From: Rapana venosa | Taxonomy: Eukaryota; Mollusca; Gastropoda; Neogastropoda; Muricidae | DNA length: 64,000 nucleotides | Direction: 5' to 3' | Assembly: GCA_028751875.1 (NCBI GenBank) | Contig: CM054162.1 | Span: 9,370,114 to 9,434,113, forward strand | Shown here: positions 62,095 through 63,289 of the stretch, in pieces | Numbering within the stretch: the first letter of the stretch is position 1 | Layout of the letters: each line of letters starts with the position of its first letter | Notes under the pieces: model-generated | Databases searched by the model: none | What the model was told of the DNA's origin: nothing | The model's input: only the letters and a program-made list of their open reading frames with translations | Made by a program: the position numbers and the translations under genes

Positions 62095-62323
62095 AACAAC
62101 CCAACCAACAACAAAACAATCATTCCCTAAACAACACTTCCCCCATTCCCCCAAACCACCACCACCACCAAAACAAAACACACAAAAAATTTATTTTTTC
62201 TTTTTAACCTTGAACGCCGCGACCCCTTTGCCCCCGGTGACCTCCATCACAGCTTCTTGCACCGCCGGCAGCGTTTCCATGGCAACGCACCAGGCCTTGA
62301 CGCAGGGTACTTCTCCAAGACTC
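19303..62323 (-). CDS. MARS1: Cytosolic methionyl-tRNA synthetase, 18 exons, 5' end outside window
   Basis: Charges tRNA-Met with methionine using ATP, for initiation and elongation, in the cytosol; the animal enzyme normally sits in the multi-synthetase complex through its GST-like domain. The exons join in phase to give 791 residues. Numbered from the first complete codon in the window: end of the GST-like domain 1-38, Ala/Ser/Lys linker 39-89, start of the Rossmann core with PHLGN at 146-150, [18 protein letters not shown] in the next exon, zinc pairs at C256/C259, C272/C275, C285/C288 and C302/C305, [10 protein letters not shown] in the 32-codon exon, KFSKS at 460-464, the helical anticodon-binding region about 520-664, WHEP helices about 720-770, and an end of GGKKKGKKK. 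The order and length match the vertebrate-type 900-residue enzyme less about 100 N-terminal residues. No frameshift, stop or lost signature residue was found, so the gene looks functional. Confidence 0.96.
19534..19935 (+). mobile_element. SINE family C, full length
   Basis: Head ggtggcaggacggttaagac with B box GGTTCGATTCCCAG; body acgtcaaaagaacccatgg and ggaggtacctcccgactgtc; tail gaatgtggctaccttaaagg then acatacgcaaaatctcatca. Together with 55995-56345 it marks a subfamily carrying the acgtcaaaagaaccc block. Confidence 0.8.
20335..20445 (-). repeat. Dispersed repeat family F, 3' fragment
   Basis: tggatctgctgggcctgact, gcttaatggcagcgccaacg, gacagcaatagttgctgtct and then (gaa)n. Confidence 0.7.
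20535..20690 (+). pseudogene. LINE ORF2 C-terminal fragment
   Basis: Open frame reading [38 protein letters not shown] and [11 protein letters not shown] before TGA, the style of ending common to non-LTR ORF2 proteins. Followed by (GAT)n-like tail. A copy is at 53150-53283. Confidence 0.75.
20700..20886 (+). repeat. CA-rich microsatellite next to MARS1 donor
   Basis: Irregular cacacac/cacata repeats that run up to the donor at 20886. Confidence 0.85.
20887..21003 (-). CDS. MARS1: MARS1 exon: linker and first WHEP helix
   Basis: 117 nt, 39 codons. A Gly/Ala/Asn/Ser-rich stretch ([12 protein letters not shown]) precedes [14 protein letters not shown], the first helix of the WHEP tRNA-binding hairpin. 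Donor gtgtgt opens a CA/TG-rich tract. Confidence 0.93.
21186..21605 (+). mobile_element. SINE family C, full length
   Basis: Starts aagtgacaggatggttacga; B box GGTTCGATTCCCAG at about 21238; body tttggatgagactgtaaacc and ggaagagtagaccattgtg; tail gaattgcggccacctatata and cgatctcacacgc. Confidence 0.8.
21888..22060 (+). mobile_element. SINE family B head followed by LINE-type tail
   Basis: Head ggggcgggatagcctagtgg to about 21965, then cttttatatcaa, (AAT)n and a reversed tail atggaatttatatagcgctg with caacaaatcaaagcgctcag. The body between head and tail is missing. Confidence 0.65.
22074..22402 (-). mobile_element. SINE family B, full length
   Basis: Reversed: aatcgaagataatggaataa, tatgcggttttgtaaattct, aatggcctactcttacg, tcggtttatagtctcatccg, and the head with inverted B box GGGAATCGAACC and tactaggctgtcccgtcc. 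Confidence 0.85.
22505..22855 (+). mobile_element. SINE family C, 3' two thirds
   Basis: gtccttcggatgaggactga, ggaagagtaggccattgca, tgaagtcggaatgtggctac, (GGT)n at 22758-22775, then gcatacgcaaaatctcatta. Confidence 0.7.
22879..22955. other. Isolated 75-nt imperfect hairpin in MARS1 intron
   Basis: Left arm gctacatcaaagctaaacca continuing ggttatct (22880-22907); right arm agataacctggtttggctct continuing aatgtagc (22926-22954). The arms pair over about 28 positions with few mismatches, including a perfect block AAACCAGGTTATCT. The loop is about 18 nt. It could be a pre-miRNA-like RNA or a small palindromic repeat; expression is unknown. Confidence 0.6.
23090..23200 (+). mobile_element. SINE family C, 3' tail fragment
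   Basis: ccgaagtcgcatgtggctac, aatatctcaccattggtga and cagagctctagctgagga. Confidence 0.65.
24336..24437 (-). CDS. MARS1: MARS1 exon: PSPLFQK segment
   Basis: 102 nt, 34 codons: [20 protein letters not shown] then [14 protein letters not shown]. Aligns with human SPLFQKLEN and begins the linker to the WHEP domain. Donor gtatcc. Confidence 0.93.
24460..25340 (+). repeat. Degenerate (TGTAT)n pentanucleotide array with embedded fragments
   Basis: Hundreds of bases of tgtattgtattgtgttgtac. Two copies of a LINE/SINE-E tail (tatggaatttatatagcgct; about 24598 and 24712) and three copies of a separate block (ctgtctctatcactgggtac then gcacccaatgacaa; about 24860, 25085, 25245) are embedded, so the region also has higher-order duplication. 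Confidence 0.85.
25355..25775 (+). mobile_element. SINE family C-like, near full length
   Basis: Head aagatgagccaagcggtttc with a B-box-like GGTTCGAGTC, then ccctggagttaacatcagta, cttcagatgagacaataact, cggaagagtaggtcatttcg, tttagacgtcagccctgaag, aaccgtcgcatacacgg. Mosaic of family B and C blocks. Confidence 0.65.
25829..26125 (-). mobile_element. SINE family D (tRNA/5S type)
   Basis: Reversed: cccataacctataaggtcgt, cgctgctttaccttccctga, acggtcacccatccaactta, and head ctgagctatcccgtcccc. Confidence 0.8.
26571..26876 (+). mobile_element. SINE family B with internal deletion
   Basis: Complete head ggggacgggatagcctagtg and B-box-like GGTTCAAATCC, then a jump from ctgttcaag straight to tccaaaagtccttcggatga, so about 50 bp of the body seen at 37045-37100 is missing. 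Ends in (aaat)n. Confidence 0.8.
26890..27640 (+). repeat. 17-bp satellite adjoining a MARS1 donor
   Basis: About 40 units of CCCCACCCTCTCTCTGT with length variants. The last unit ends within a few bases of the donor at 27643. Pyrimidine-rich on plus, so GA-rich in the MARS1 pre-mRNA. Confidence 0.95.
27644..27830 (-). CDS. MARS1: MARS1 exon: end of anticodon-binding domain
   Basis: 187 nt encoding [39 protein letters not shown] and [18 protein letters not shown] and LPAGHQIG-type words match vertebrate MARS1. Donor gtgagg leads directly into a 17-bp satellite. Confidence 0.95.
27885..28015 (+). mobile_element. SINE family C, 3' tail fragment
   Basis: tgaagtcggaatgcggctac, gcatacgcagaattttacc, gaagttctagctgagcaa. 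Confidence 0.65.
28043..28400 (-). mobile_element. SINE family E with LINE-type tail, plus a second tail
   Basis: Reversed copy: (AAT)n, tatggaatttatatagcgct, cataccactttaagtcacgg, gagagcgcgtcgccacaagc, tatcagagtggcttttttct. A second partial tail follows at 28348-28400 after a G-run. Confidence 0.75.
28530..28870 (+). repeat. Dispersed repeat family F
   Basis: Preceded by (TTC)n; aaacgctcagacagcaacta, gcgcctgacaagtcaggccc, gagagggatagaaaagaggg, cccctggcatccccacag. Confidence 0.7.
29030..30042 (-). repeat. ~70-bp minisatellite carrying splice-donor copies
   Basis: Thirteen units plus the exon-joined one. Each has, on the minus strand, GAAAAGTCAGTGCTGTTCAG then TTTATTGTTGCTCTAGTGGT and a (TG)n of variable length. 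Unit positions (plus-strand actgacttttc) are about 29055, 29128, 29194, 29264, 29337, 29411, 29480, 29548, 29621, 29700, 29777, 29894 and 29968. The unit at 29411 has lost the GT. Confidence 0.93.
30043..30147 (-). CDS. MARS1: MARS1 exon: anticodon-binding domain, SRLGNQFMQ
   Basis: 105 nt: [20 protein letters not shown] then [15 protein letters not shown]. The donor GTCAGT is chosen because only it leaves the two bases the next exon needs; the alternative gtttag farther on is out of phase. The same donor sequence recurs through the adjacent minisatellite. Confidence 0.92.
30530..30675 (+). repeat. Dispersed repeat family H fragment
   Basis: aagtccaagtgtggtcagtt, cagctgggctgggatggg, tagcagctgagagcagctg. 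Confidence 0.65.
31195..31326 (-). CDS. MARS1: MARS1 exon: anticodon-binding domain
   Basis: 132 nt encoding [20 protein letters not shown] and [20 protein letters not shown], aligning with the human FGGYVPEM region. Acceptor cacacag, donor gtaaga. Confidence 0.93.
31362..31415 (-). repeat. LINE/SINE-E 3' tail fragment
   Basis: atatggactttatatagtgc followed by aacaaatcaaagc; a diverged form of the shared tail. Confidence 0.6.
31465..31985 (+). repeat. (GA)n/(GGGA)n purine array at MARS1 donor
   Basis: About 520 bp almost without pyrimidines, with a pure (GA)n core near 31680-31740. Ends about 8 bp from the donor at 31992. Confidence 0.95.
31993..32072 (-). CDS. MARS1: MARS1 exon: start of anticodon-binding helices
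   Basis: 80 nt: [20 protein letters not shown] then LGNFINR across the splice. Sits between a GA array on the donor side and a CCTGT array on the acceptor side. Donor gtacac. Confidence 0.96.
32105..32410 (+). repeat. (CCTGT)n pentanucleotide array
   Basis: About 60 units of TCCTG/TCTTG starting about 30 bp beyond the exon end at 32072. Confidence 0.95.
32575..33180 (+). repeat. CA-rich tract
   Basis: Irregular (CA)n, cacacata and acaccctcac words over about 600 bp. No longer unit is evident. Confidence 0.85.
33181..33554. other. No gene seen
   Basis: Single-copy-looking intron DNA between two repeat tracts, with an A-run near 33510. Confidence 0.4.
33555..34345 (+). repeat. Minisatellite with two unit lengths (74 and 56 bp)
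   Basis: Left half: 74-bp units with cacagacatatccaccctta, catacaccatctgttctcag and tgactggtagtatgaacata. From about 33960: 56-bp units that lack the catacaccatctgttctcag block (tatgaacata at 33985, 34041 and onward). Decays after 34250 and fades by 34345. Confidence 0.93.
34346..34909. other. No gene seen
   Basis: Intron DNA with weak internal similarity (cttcactgtgagag near 34493 and 34705) that may be a very decayed repeat. Confidence 0.4.
34910..35232 (+). repeat. Dispersed repeat family G, copy 2
   Basis: ttgtccgtcgtgtccgacga through actgatcatacagcctc; differs from 14815-15135 by a few substitutions and an extra aagc. Confidence 0.75.
35469..35602 (-). CDS. MARS1: MARS1 exon: KMSKS-type loop
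   Basis: 134 nt. [20 protein letters not shown] carries KFSKS, the animal cytosolic variant of KMSKS, followed by [20 protein letters not shown]. Donor gtggga. Confidence 0.97.
35668..35915 (+). mobile_element. SINE family B, 3' part
   Basis: aggtccttcggatgagacta, gtaagagtaggccattgtgt, caaaaccgcatacacacggg, ending in A-rich repeats. Starts within 70 bp of the MARS1 exon acceptor side at 35602. Confidence 0.75.
36014..36175 (+). mobile_element. SINE family D, 3' half
   Basis: ctgtaaatgggtacctgccc, cagcgaaggagaggagatgg and gattatgggacacctttacc. Head and 5S-like part missing. Confidence 0.75.
36176..36490 (+). repeat. Degenerate (TGTAT)n array
   Basis: tgtattgtactgtattgtag-type pentanucleotide repeats. 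Confidence 0.85.
36635..36977 (+). repeat. CA/CCACC-rich tract
   Basis: Irregular cacaca and cacccacc repeats; attcaccgaagcatgactga is duplicated near 36870 and 36938. Confidence 0.8.
36978..37346 (+). mobile_element. SINE family B, full length
   Basis: The best reference copy: A box gatagcctagtgg, B box GGTTCAATTCCCG, gggatattttcccctggagt, cttcggatgagactataaac, cgtaagagaaggccattgtg, tattatcctcgatataaaag-type end (cattatcctcgatataaaag) and (AAAT)n. Lies inside a CA-rich tract. Confidence 0.88.
37347..37622 (+). repeat. CA-rich microsatellite
   Basis: cacacacac with catacac and cactcac variants, ending just before copy B of the piggyBac-derived element. Confidence 0.85.
37652..38741 (+). mobile_element. 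piggyBac-derived element, copy B (1,082 bp) with TTAA duplications
   Basis: TTAA at 37652-37655 and 38738-38741; ends CCCTAGTGGCGC and GCGCTACTAGGG. Closely similar to copy A along its length, with small indels (for example copy A has aacaatgagagagacgatga near 2615, absent here). The same frame with [17 protein letters not shown] is open here from 38101. Located in a MARS1 intron. Confidence 0.88.
38888..39005 (-). CDS. MARS1: MARS1 exon: core, [11 protein letters not shown] segment
   Basis: 118 nt encoding [20 protein letters not shown] and [17 protein letters not shown]. Human has the equivalent [14 protein letters not shown]. Donor gtagcc. Confidence 0.96.
39297..39591 (-). mobile_element. 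SINE family D with 10-bp target duplication
   Basis: Flanked by CAGGACCATA at 39287-39296 and 39592-39601. Reversed body cccataacctataaggtcgt, cgctgctttaccttccctga and head gagctatcccgccccc, so the element boundaries are exact. Confidence 0.88.
39592..40225 (+). repeat. Local duplications, no gene
   Basis: acagtgactatttgatgt is tandemly repeated (21-bp period, about 39654-39695), and a larger block (accatacggatcatt ... ctggaagcattaatggag) recurs diverged near 39768-39810. Confidence 0.65.
40600..40880 (-). mobile_element. SINE family D nested in MITE copy 2
   Basis: tctcataacctaactggtca, ggcgcccatctcctctccct, cggtcacccatccaagtggt, ggctgggggaaagtgagtac. It is followed to about 41005 by another dispersed block (gccttattggcacgtagggc, ctgtctgtcctgggccagct). 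Confidence 0.75.
41071..41101 (+). repeat. Poly-G run of 31
   Basis: Uninterrupted, 40 bp from the MARS1 donor at 41140. Confidence 0.95.
41141..41236 (-). CDS. MARS1: MARS1 exon: core, WFDAPIGY segment
   Basis: 96 nt, 32 codons: [20 protein letters not shown] then [12 protein letters not shown]. Contributes to the methionine pocket in the family. Donor gtaaag. Confidence 0.97.
41308..41890 (+). repeat. (TCTA)n/(TCTG)n/(TC)n compound microsatellite
   Basis: About 580 bp of tctatctatctgtctgtctc blocks, starting about 70 bp beyond the exon end at 41236. Confidence 0.95.
41940..42085 (-). mobile_element. SINE family B, 3' part
   Basis: Reversed: cttttattttgaggaaaatg, tgtatgcagttttgtaaatt, atggcctactcttccgaaaa. 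Confidence 0.7.
42170..42475 (+). mobile_element. SINE family E, copy without LINE tail
   Basis: ccactagaccttgagaagtg, gctagtctttccgatgagat, aaaagaaccctcagcaactc, ggggagcagctcgactttct, gaaatctgccgtgactgaga. Confidence 0.7.
42760..42992 (+). mobile_element. SINE family B, 3' part
   Basis: agtccttcggatgagactat, cgaaagagtaggccattgtg, ttattccattatccttgata and (AAAT)n. The sequence after it (tgcacacgggtgggcaagta ... ttagtggaaggtgttaaa) partly repeats the sequence before it (about 42630-42735), a duplication of the target region. Confidence 0.75.
43359..43529 (-). CDS. MARS1: MARS1 exon: core, [10 protein letters not shown] segment
   Basis: 171 nt, 57 codons, phase 0 at both ends. Encodes [20 protein letters not shown] and [11 protein letters not shown], a hallmark methionyl-tRNA synthetase block. 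Donor gtgagg. Confidence 0.97.
43600..44330 (-). repeat. Dispersed repeat family H split by a LINE
   Basis: One half (43600-43716) has actcagtcaagggtccaggg, aagtccaagtgtggtcagtt and ctccagctggg; the other (44266-44330) has gtgggatgggttgggaca and gatagcagctgagagttggg. In the intact copy at 30530-30675 these halves are contiguous. Confidence 0.7.
43717..44265 (-). pseudogene. CR1-like LINE 3' end, 5'-truncated
   Basis: On the minus strand an open frame 44263-43934 reads [40 protein letters not shown] and [20 protein letters not shown], the standard ORF2 C-terminus of CR1-group LINEs. The 3' UTR follows and ends agcgctatataaattcca with (TTA)n. The terminal tail is the one shared with SINE family E. 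Confidence 0.85.
44757..45035. mobile_element. Two SINE family B fragments, opposite orientation
   Basis: Plus fragment 44757-44840 (gatgacaaaatttacaaatc, gcttattccattgtcctc); minus fragment 44975-45035 (cttttatttcgaggataatg, catgtgcttttttacatcca). A C-run and CA repeats lie between them. Confidence 0.65.
45430..46090 (-). pseudogene. LINE ORF2 C-terminus and 3' end, frameshifted
   Basis: Minus-strand frames give [20 protein letters not shown], then in a second frame [20 protein letters not shown], a zinc-knuckle-like CPLC...HFVLCC and [11 protein letters not shown], then a third frame [13 protein letters not shown]. At least two frameshifts. The 3' end reads into aaatcgttcgagttcgagtt and (TC)n. 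Dead copy in a MARS1 intron. Confidence 0.8.
46101..46420 (-). repeat. (TC)n tract and second LINE 3' end
   Basis: About 190 bp of GA (plus) sits between the truncated 5' side of the LINE above and another 3' end at 46292-46420 (minus: tgggcttgtagcttttgtc, aaataaaaattcgtttcatt, cgttcattc). The GA tract therefore looks like the tail of the second element. Confidence 0.65.
46543..46729 (-). CDS. MARS1: MARS1 exon: zinc knuckles
   Basis: 187 nt. Contains [19 protein letters not shown] and [10 protein letters not shown], then [10 protein letters not shown]. Three CxxC pairs, as in the vertebrate enzyme. Donor is gtgggg followed by two long G runs, a candidate G-quadruplex in the pre-mRNA. Confidence 0.96.
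46780..46955 (-). mobile_element. SINE family B, 3' part
   Basis: ttttattttgagaataatgg, cagtccccatgtgtatgcag, caatggcctacttttacgaa. Confidence 0.7.
47105..47455 (+). repeat. CA/CT-rich tract next to MARS1 donor
   Basis: cacacac, ctctctct and ttcctc words in loose units (cactttcctctc...cacacac). Ends 7 bp from the donor at 47462. Confidence 0.85.
47463..47552 (-). CDS. MARS1: MARS1 exon: start of zinc-binding insertion
   Basis: 90 nt encoding [20 protein letters not shown] and [14 protein letters not shown] is the first cysteine pair of the connective-peptide zinc region. Donor gtgagt. Confidence 0.95.
47648..48085 (+). mobile_element. SINE family C, full length
   Basis: ggaggtggcaggacggttaa, B box GATTCGATTCCCAG, cttcggatgagactaaaaac, cagaagagtaggccatttcg, accatccatgaagtcagaat, ggtcgcatacgcaaatatct. 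Confidence 0.82.
48195..48300 (+). repeat. CR1-like LINE 3' UTR fragment
   Basis: ctggttgcgtgactgtgtaa, gcaagcgctttgatttgtct, gatacagcgctatataaatt and (ATT)n. Same end as the LINE at 43717-44265. Followed to 48445 by a (TGTAT)n array. Confidence 0.75.
48446..48720 (-). mobile_element. SINE family E
   Basis: Reversed and diverged: actttcagtcgaggcagatt, gggctgctctccctgagg, agggagagtggcttgtttcc, ggacaactctctcgttgccg, acgggacctcagttcattgc. Confidence 0.65.
48756..49053 (+). mobile_element. SINE family D with 12-bp target duplication
   Basis: ATGGTAAGAGGG at 48744-48755 and 49054-49065 flank it. Head ggacgggatagctcagtggt; 5S-like AAGTTAAGCAGCGTCGAGCG and GTTGGATGGGTGACCG; end aggttatgggactcctttac with repeated ctttac. 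Confidence 0.9.
49305..52150 (+). repeat. 2.8-kb polypyrimidine tract, (CT)/(C)n
   Basis: Almost uninterrupted C and T, in blocks of C6-C12 alternating with tctctcttttctctc; purines are very rare (a few A or G near 51040-51100). A 33-base C run lies at 50610-50642. It ends 2-3 bp from the MARS1 donor at 52152, so the MARS1 pre-mRNA reads a G/GA-rich strand. Confidence 0.97.
52153..52356 (-). CDS. MARS1: MARS1 exon: catalytic core, [11 protein letters not shown] segment
   Basis: 204 nt. Encodes [40 protein letters not shown] and [12 protein letters not shown], nearly identical to the human core. Donor gtatgg is followed at once by the G/GA-rich strand of the 2.8-kb tract. Confidence 0.97.
52400..52800 (-). 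mobile_element. SINE family E, best full-length copy
   Basis: Minus-strand order: ccattagaccatgagtggtg, ggcgctagtctttcggatga, acacgtaattatttagcgca, acaagagagttgtccctggc, gccactctgatagggaaac, gagcagcccgaatttcacag, cttggggtggtatgaaatga, then the LINE tail gcgctttgatttgttgcttt and agcgctatataaattccata with (TTA)n. Confidence 0.8.
52805..53108 (+). mobile_element. SINE family D (tRNA/5S type)
   Basis: gggatagctcagtggtcgga, AAGTTAAGCAGCGTCGAGCG, GTTGGATGGGTGACCG, ttataggttatgggactcct. Abuts SINE E. Confidence 0.83.
53150..53283 (+). pseudogene. LINE ORF2 C-terminal fragment
   Basis: Copy of 20535-20690: aatgactcggcactactgcg, gatggatggaggaggcttac, tctttcgtgtctcctccacg, then (GATGAT)n as 3' tail. 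Confidence 0.72.
53284..53790 (-). mobile_element. SINE family B fragment and SINE family C copy, both reversed
   Basis: B part 53284-53415 (tgaggataatggtataagca, tatgcggttttgtaaattct); C part 53430-53840 (gctaggaagttcaccaatgg, acatatgcgactgtttgttc, gtgtctaaacaagacaacag, cagtctcatctgaagggctt, head ctctaaccactaggctatcc). Confidence 0.7.
53866..54164 (-). mobile_element. SINE family D (tRNA/5S type)
   Basis: cccataacctatattaaggt, cgctgctttaccttccctga, ggtaaccacgctcggtgctg, head gagctgtcccgtcc. Confidence 0.8.
54490..54725 (+). mobile_element. SINE family B, 3' part, diverged
   Basis: ccaactccactccccccaaa, tggaagactataaactgagg, cggaagagaagtccatttgt, gtggttattccattagtctt. Followed by a 30-bp duplicated block (aagcaactttgaaaaaaatg) near 54758-54815. 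Confidence 0.65.
54925..55041 (-). CDS. MARS1: MARS1 exon: ATP-binding HIGH-type motif
   Basis: 117 nt encoding [20 protein letters not shown] and [18 protein letters not shown] is the class I synthetase HIGH signature of methionyl enzymes. Acceptor ttgcag, donor gtgagt. Confidence 0.97.
55131..56345 (+). mobile_element. SINE family C interrupted by a TIR element
   Basis: The head ggaaagtggcaggatggtta ends at 55159 and the SINE resumes at 56008 with tgcctactaacaaattaacc, B-box-like GGTTCAACTCCCAG, acgtcaaaaaaaccccacg, aggtacctctggactgtcct and aagaatctcaccattggtga. Confidence 0.82.
55160..56007. mobile_element. 848-bp TIR element with ATTT target duplication
   Basis: Left end CGATGCCTTAGAACAACAAC and right end (inverse CGATGCCTTAGAGCAACAAC) match at about 22 of 24 positions, and ATTT flanks both sides (55156-55159, 56008-56011). 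The interior has no transposase-like frame. Superfamily is undetermined. It is younger than the SINE it sits in. Confidence 0.83.
56625..56970 (+). repeat. Dispersed repeat family F
   Basis: gaacgctcagacagcaacta, cccagcacatccgacttcag, gagagggatagaaaagaggg, cagaatttccagaaggtggg. The 22/36-bp satellite starts right at its end. Confidence 0.7.
56968..58080 (+). repeat. 22-bp / 36-bp higher-order satellite
   Basis: Basic unit TTAGTGACTATGACATTATTG (22 bp with the next T); in the left part alternate units add a 14-bp partial copy (tttgacattattgt), giving 36-bp units at 57023, 57059, 57095 and onward. To the right, 22-bp units with tatcgtgtag and tatcgtttag variants dominate. Ends about 20 bp from the MARS1 donor at 58098. 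Confidence 0.96.
58099..58202 (-). CDS. MARS1: MARS1 exon: pre-core helix
   Basis: 104 nt encoding [15 protein letters not shown] and [12 protein letters not shown], matching the EEEIAMAVTAW-type segment before the catalytic core in vertebrates. Donor gtgagt. A 22/36-bp satellite ends about 20 bp downstream of the donor. Confidence 0.9.
58475..58590 (+). repeat. (GA)n microsatellite with LINE-like border
   Basis: Pure (GA)n then gagagtgagag, ending gagagaactcgaatgtttta, which is also the border of GA tracts at 45060 and 45460. This supports a shared LINE 3' end with (TC)n tail. Confidence 0.8.
58827..58979 (-). CDS. MARS1: MARS1 exon: low-complexity linker
   Basis: 153 nt, 51 codons, phase 0 at both ends. 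Composition is Ser, Ala and Lys ([20 protein letters not shown]), ending SVAENPE before donor gtgagt. It joins the GST-like domain to the catalytic core and is probably disordered. As a symmetrical exon it could be skipped without a frameshift. Confidence 0.85.
58985..59920 (-). repeat. 45-bp degenerate satellite next to a MARS1 acceptor
   Basis: About 20 units like ttttttaacatagcaaatta then tacaatacaatacaactttc; unit starts near 59461, 59506 and 59551 give a 45-bp period. Outer units are more diverged. Begins within 10 bp of the acceptor at 58980. Confidence 0.9.
59965..60030 (-). repeat. Short dispersed block shared with 14065-14120
   Basis: tccagatggtacattgaata with gcatttgctt; on the minus strand it ends with an A-rich tail and may be the end of a retroelement. 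Confidence 0.5.
60133..60400 (+). repeat. C29 run and (CA)n microsatellite
   Basis: C run 60133-60161, then cacacac repeats with a longer pure stretch near 60325-60358. Confidence 0.9.
60690..60815 (-). mobile_element. SINE family C, 3' tail fragment
   Basis: acctctgaccttcaccaatg, tttttgcgtatgcgactgtt, gaagccacatcccaactttg, tgtctaaacaggacacccgt. Confidence 0.65.
60843..61190 (-). pseudogene. LINE ORF2 C-terminal remnant
   Basis: Minus strand: [60 protein letters not shown] and [20 protein letters not shown] before the stop at 60843. This ending (RWFGHV ... GRRP ... W...I..DL) is typical of RTE-like and related LINEs. Open in the visible part but lacking the catalytic region. Confidence 0.83.
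61195..61500 (-). mobile_element. SINE family B
   Basis: ccccaccagcacacgatggc, ctactcttccgaaaggtgga, gtgtagtcgtcgcatccaaa, then the head region gatcctgggccgtcagatca and aaccaccaggccacctct. It directly abuts the LINE remnant. Confidence 0.68.
61630..61945 (+). mobile_element. SINE family B, lacking head
   Basis: gacccgggttcaaggggatg, ttcccctggagttaacatca, gtccttcagatgagacaata, agaagagtaggccattgtgt, ttattccattatcctggaaa. A SINE C head fragment follows at 61950-62010 (ggatggttaagacgttcacc). Confidence 0.78.
62059..62083 (+). repeat. Poly-C run of 25
   Basis: Uninterrupted C followed by A-rich DNA, about 125 bp from the MARS1 donor at 62208. Confidence 0.93.
62209..62323 (-). CDS. MARS1: MARS1 exon: end of GST-like domain
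   Basis: 115 nt; one base completes a codon from the unseen upstream exon, then 38 codons ending [19 protein letters not shown] and the W-containing helix before it have the look of the last helices of a GST C-domain. Acceptor aatcag, donor gttaaa. First exon of the gene visible in the window. Confidence 0.85.
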
Positions 62324-62515
62324 CTGATTCCCGACACAAGACACCAACACCACACATTTAGTGCTAACGATGCGCGGCGCTACAACAATCCTTACGGGTA
62401 ACTTGTGTTGAACAAAACTTCTTCTTCAAGTTCTCAGATATTTTCCTGCTTTTGGTGTGTTTTTTTTGTTTGTTTGGGTTTGGTGTTGTTTTTTTGTGGG
62501 TTTTTTTTTGGGGGG

Positions 62516-62516
<1 letters not shown>

Positions 62517-62551
<35 letters not shown>

Positions 62552-62662
62552 TTAAAGGTTTTTTTTCTTTCCATTCCCCGGCTCTTTAGCTTTGAGGTCA
62601 GCAATGATGAGATTTTACACGCCACCATTTTCATCAACCCCCCCCCCCCCCCCCCCCCCCCC
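62517..62662 (-). repeat. G33 and C25 runs flanking a SINE C tail
   Basis: G run 62517-62549 after an interrupted GGGGGC, and C run 62638-62662. Between them gaggtcagcaatgatgagat is a diverged SINE C tail. The complementary runs could fold back on each other. Confidence 0.85.
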
Positions 62663-62749
62663 ACACACACACAAATTTAGTGATCCACATTCTGAGTTGG
62701 GAACAGAGTGTAGATAAAGATACCTGTGTGCATGTGTTTTTGAAATTTT

Positions 62750-62765
62750 GTCATCTGTTCCTACT

Positions 62766-62805
<40 letters not shown>

Positions 62806-62822
62806 CGCGCGTGCATGTGTAA
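62750..62822 (+). repeat. (TG)n microsatellite
   Basis: tgtgtgtg with tatatg and gcgcgc interruptions. Confidence 0.9.
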
Positions 62823-62949
62823 TTTTTAAGAGCGAATTGTATTACTCTCTGTGACAAATGTTTTTCACCTTCTTGTTCTTACATATTGTATAGTATAGAA
62901 GAGTATAGTATAGTAGACCACTTTAAAAAATTTTATTTAAATTTTTTAA

Positions 62950-63289
62950 CTTTATTCCTTTATATCGAGGATAATGGAATAAGCACTTGTGTTCTTTTTT
63001 GCATCCAGTCCCCATGTGTATGCAGTTTTGTAAATTTTGTCATCCGTTCCCACCGGCACACAATGGCCTACTCTTCCGAAAGGCGGAACGGATTTTACTG
63101 TGTGCGCAAGATGTTCTGTGTGCGTTCGCACACGTACCTCGGTTTATAGTCTCATCTGAAGGACTTTTGGGGAGAGTGGAGTCTGCACTGATATTAACTC
63201 CAGGGCAAAATATTCCCCTTGAACGGGAATCGAACCCGGGTCATCAGATTGCGAGCGCAATGTTCTAACCACTAGGCTATCCCGTCCCC
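62950..63289 (-). mobile_element. SINE family B, full length, inserted at edge of a satellite
   Basis: Reversed: cctttatatcgaggataatg, tatgcagttttgtaaatttt, aatggcctactcttccgaaa, tcggtttatagtctcatctg, ccccttgaacgggaatcgaa, taaccactaggctatcccgt. The satellite motif agaagagtatagtatagta lies on both sides (62895-62920 and from 63298). Confidence 0.85.

Noticed and set aside
62886..63268. Short frames such as [21 protein letters not shown]
   Set aside because: Translations of SINE family B; similar peptides appear at every copy.
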